DNA of 34,569 bases from Rhodoferax sp. (GTDB lineage: Bacteria; Pseudomonadota; Gammaproteobacteria; Burkholderiales; Burkholderiaceae_C), in assembly GCF_028689305.1 (NCBI RefSeq), contig NZ_JAQTWM010000018.1:1-34569 (forward strand), in the 5' to 3' direction. A model generated the notes under the pieces. It saw nothing but the letters and a program-made list of their open reading frames with translations. It was not told where the DNA came from and searched no databases. The stretch's first letter is position 1. Each line of letters opens with the position of its first letter. The position numbers and the translations under genes were made by a program. Shown one piece after another: positions 33,878 to 34,569 of the stretch.

Positions 33878-34569
33878 ATGCGCATCGACCAACTGCTGGT
33901 ACAGCGTGGCCTGGCCAGCACCCGTTCTCAGGCCCAGCGCCTGATTGCTGGTGGTGTCGAGTGGCTGCAGGGCGATGTCTGGCGCAAGATTGCCAAAAAT
34001 GGTGACGATGTGCCGGACGACGCCGAGCTGCGTTTGCTGGACGAATCCGAGGCCCGTTATGTCTCGCGCGGCGGCCTTAAGCTGGAAGCTGCGCTGCGGC
34101 ACATGGGCTGGTCGGTGGCCGGCTGGCAGTGTCTGGATGTTGGCCAATCCACCGGCGGGTTCACCGATTGCCTGCTCCAGCATGGCGCGGCCATGGTGGT
34201 TGGGGTAGACGTCGGCAGCGCCCAGCTGCACCCCAGCCTGCGTGCCGACCCACGGGTGCTGTGTGTCGAAGGGGTCAACGCCCGTGCCTTGGATGCTTCT
34301 GATTTGATAGCTGCTTATGAAGACAGTATGCGGGCTGATGGCCAATTTGAGCTTGAAGAAGACGAGGGTGGCGCCGCCGCCTTTGCCCCGGCGTTTGACC
34401 TGATCGTGGCCGACTTGTCGTTCATCTCACAAACGCTGGTGCTACCGGCGGTGGTGCCGCTGCTCAAGGACGGCGGTCGGCTGCTGACGCTGGTGAAGCC
34501 GCAGTTTGAACTTCAGCCCGGCCAGGTGGGCAAGGGCGGCATCGTCAGGGACGCGGCGCTGTACGCGGT
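33878..34569 (+). CDS. TlyA-family rRNA methyltransferase (hemolysin-type), 3' truncated by window end
   Basis: ATG 33878 stands 7 bases after the ahcY stop, so it is probably co-transcribed. The first ~60 residues (MRIDQLLVQRGLASTRSQAQ ... RKIAKNGDDV) are an S4 RNA-binding domain. A FtsJ-like Rossmann methyltransferase follows, with RYVSRGGLKLEAAL, the SAM motif LDVGQSTGGFTDCLLQHGA, VVGVDVG, and FDLIVADLSFISQTLVLP, VKPQFE. TlyA proteins 2'-O-methylate 16S and 23S rRNA cytidines. Residues about 144-160 (ASDLIAAYEDSMRADGQFEL) come from the dispersed repeat copy E, read in frame, just before the FDLIVADLSF strand. The gene has no stop in the window. Confidence 0.85.
   Translation, partial: MRIDQLLVQRGLASTRSQAQRLIAGGVEWLQGDVWRKIAKNGDDVPDDAELRLLDESEARYVSRGGLKLEAALRHMGWSVAGWQCLDVGQSTGGFTDCLLQHGAAMVVGVDVGSAQLHPSLRADPRVLCVEGVNARALDASDLIAAYEDSMRADGQFELEEDEGGAAAFAPAFDLIVADLSFISQTLVLPAVVPLLKDGGRLLTLVKPQFELQPGQVGKGGIVRDAALYA
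34308..34358 (+). repeat. Dispersed repeat copy E inside the TlyA-family gene
   Basis: TGATTTGATAGCTGCTTATG, a short spacer, then TATGCGGGCTGATGGCCAATTTGAGCTT. It matches the other copies and is in the sense orientation of the gene, reading through without a stop codon. Confidence 0.6.

Noticed and set aside
32344..33921. Antisense open frame of 525 residues over ahcY
   Set aside because: Shadow of a strongly conserved gene; composition is typical of a reverse reading frame and there is no domain.

Overview
The window looks like a chromosome segment of a betaproteobacterium of the Comamonadaceae, most likely close to Rhodoferax. This is inferred from gene content, a GC-rich codon style, an S-adenosylhomocysteine riboswitch in front of ahcY, and a short dispersed repeat (core TTTGATAGCTGCTTG...GGGCTAGAGCCC...ATTT) of a type I associate with this family. 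No database search was possible.

Bases 1-7290 are an accessory, defence-like island. They hold the 3' end of an unknown gene; a three-gene toxin/antitoxin/SecB-like chaperone (TAC) module; a GIY-YIG/DUF4357 protein; a PIN/NYN-like nuclease with a histone-H1-like Lys/Ala linker; a ParD-like/zeta-toxin pair on the minus strand; a divergent AbrB-like/PIN-toxin pair; and an HsdM DNA methyltransferase with no HsdS or HsdR beside it. Base composition changes abruptly near base 2090, which suggests piecewise assembly.

Bases 7344-19158 are mostly housekeeping and transport. They hold an acetylpolyamine amidohydrolase, a structured 302-base gap leading to an MHS-family symporter with a large periplasmic insertion, a clear terminator, a 54-residue membrane peptide, and a forward run of a hypothetical gene, a calcineurin-type phosphoesterase, a Ser/Thr kinase fused to a UspA domain, and the Na+/H+ antiporter NhaD. 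On the minus strand are a DUF2721 membrane protein and an operon of peptide release factor 3 (prfC), a HAD phosphatase and an MFS transporter.

Bases 19332-32078 hold an essentially complete glycogen cluster in two convergent arms. Phosphoglucomutase, glgC, glgA and malQ lie on the plus strand (Glc-6-P to Glc-1-P to ADP-glucose to alpha-glucan, plus glucan rearrangement). Phosphorylase glgP, branching enzyme glgB and debranching enzyme glgX lie on the minus strand. The arms meet with a 16-base tail-to-tail overlap of malQ and glgX.

Bases 32172-34569 hold a promoter, the SAH riboswitch, ahcY (SAH hydrolase of the methyl cycle) and the start of a TlyA-type methyltransferase cut by the window end. 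Five copies of the dispersed repeat are visible. Three sit at gene ends, where two supply stop codons, and two lie in frame inside coding sequences (the HAD phosphatase and TlyA).
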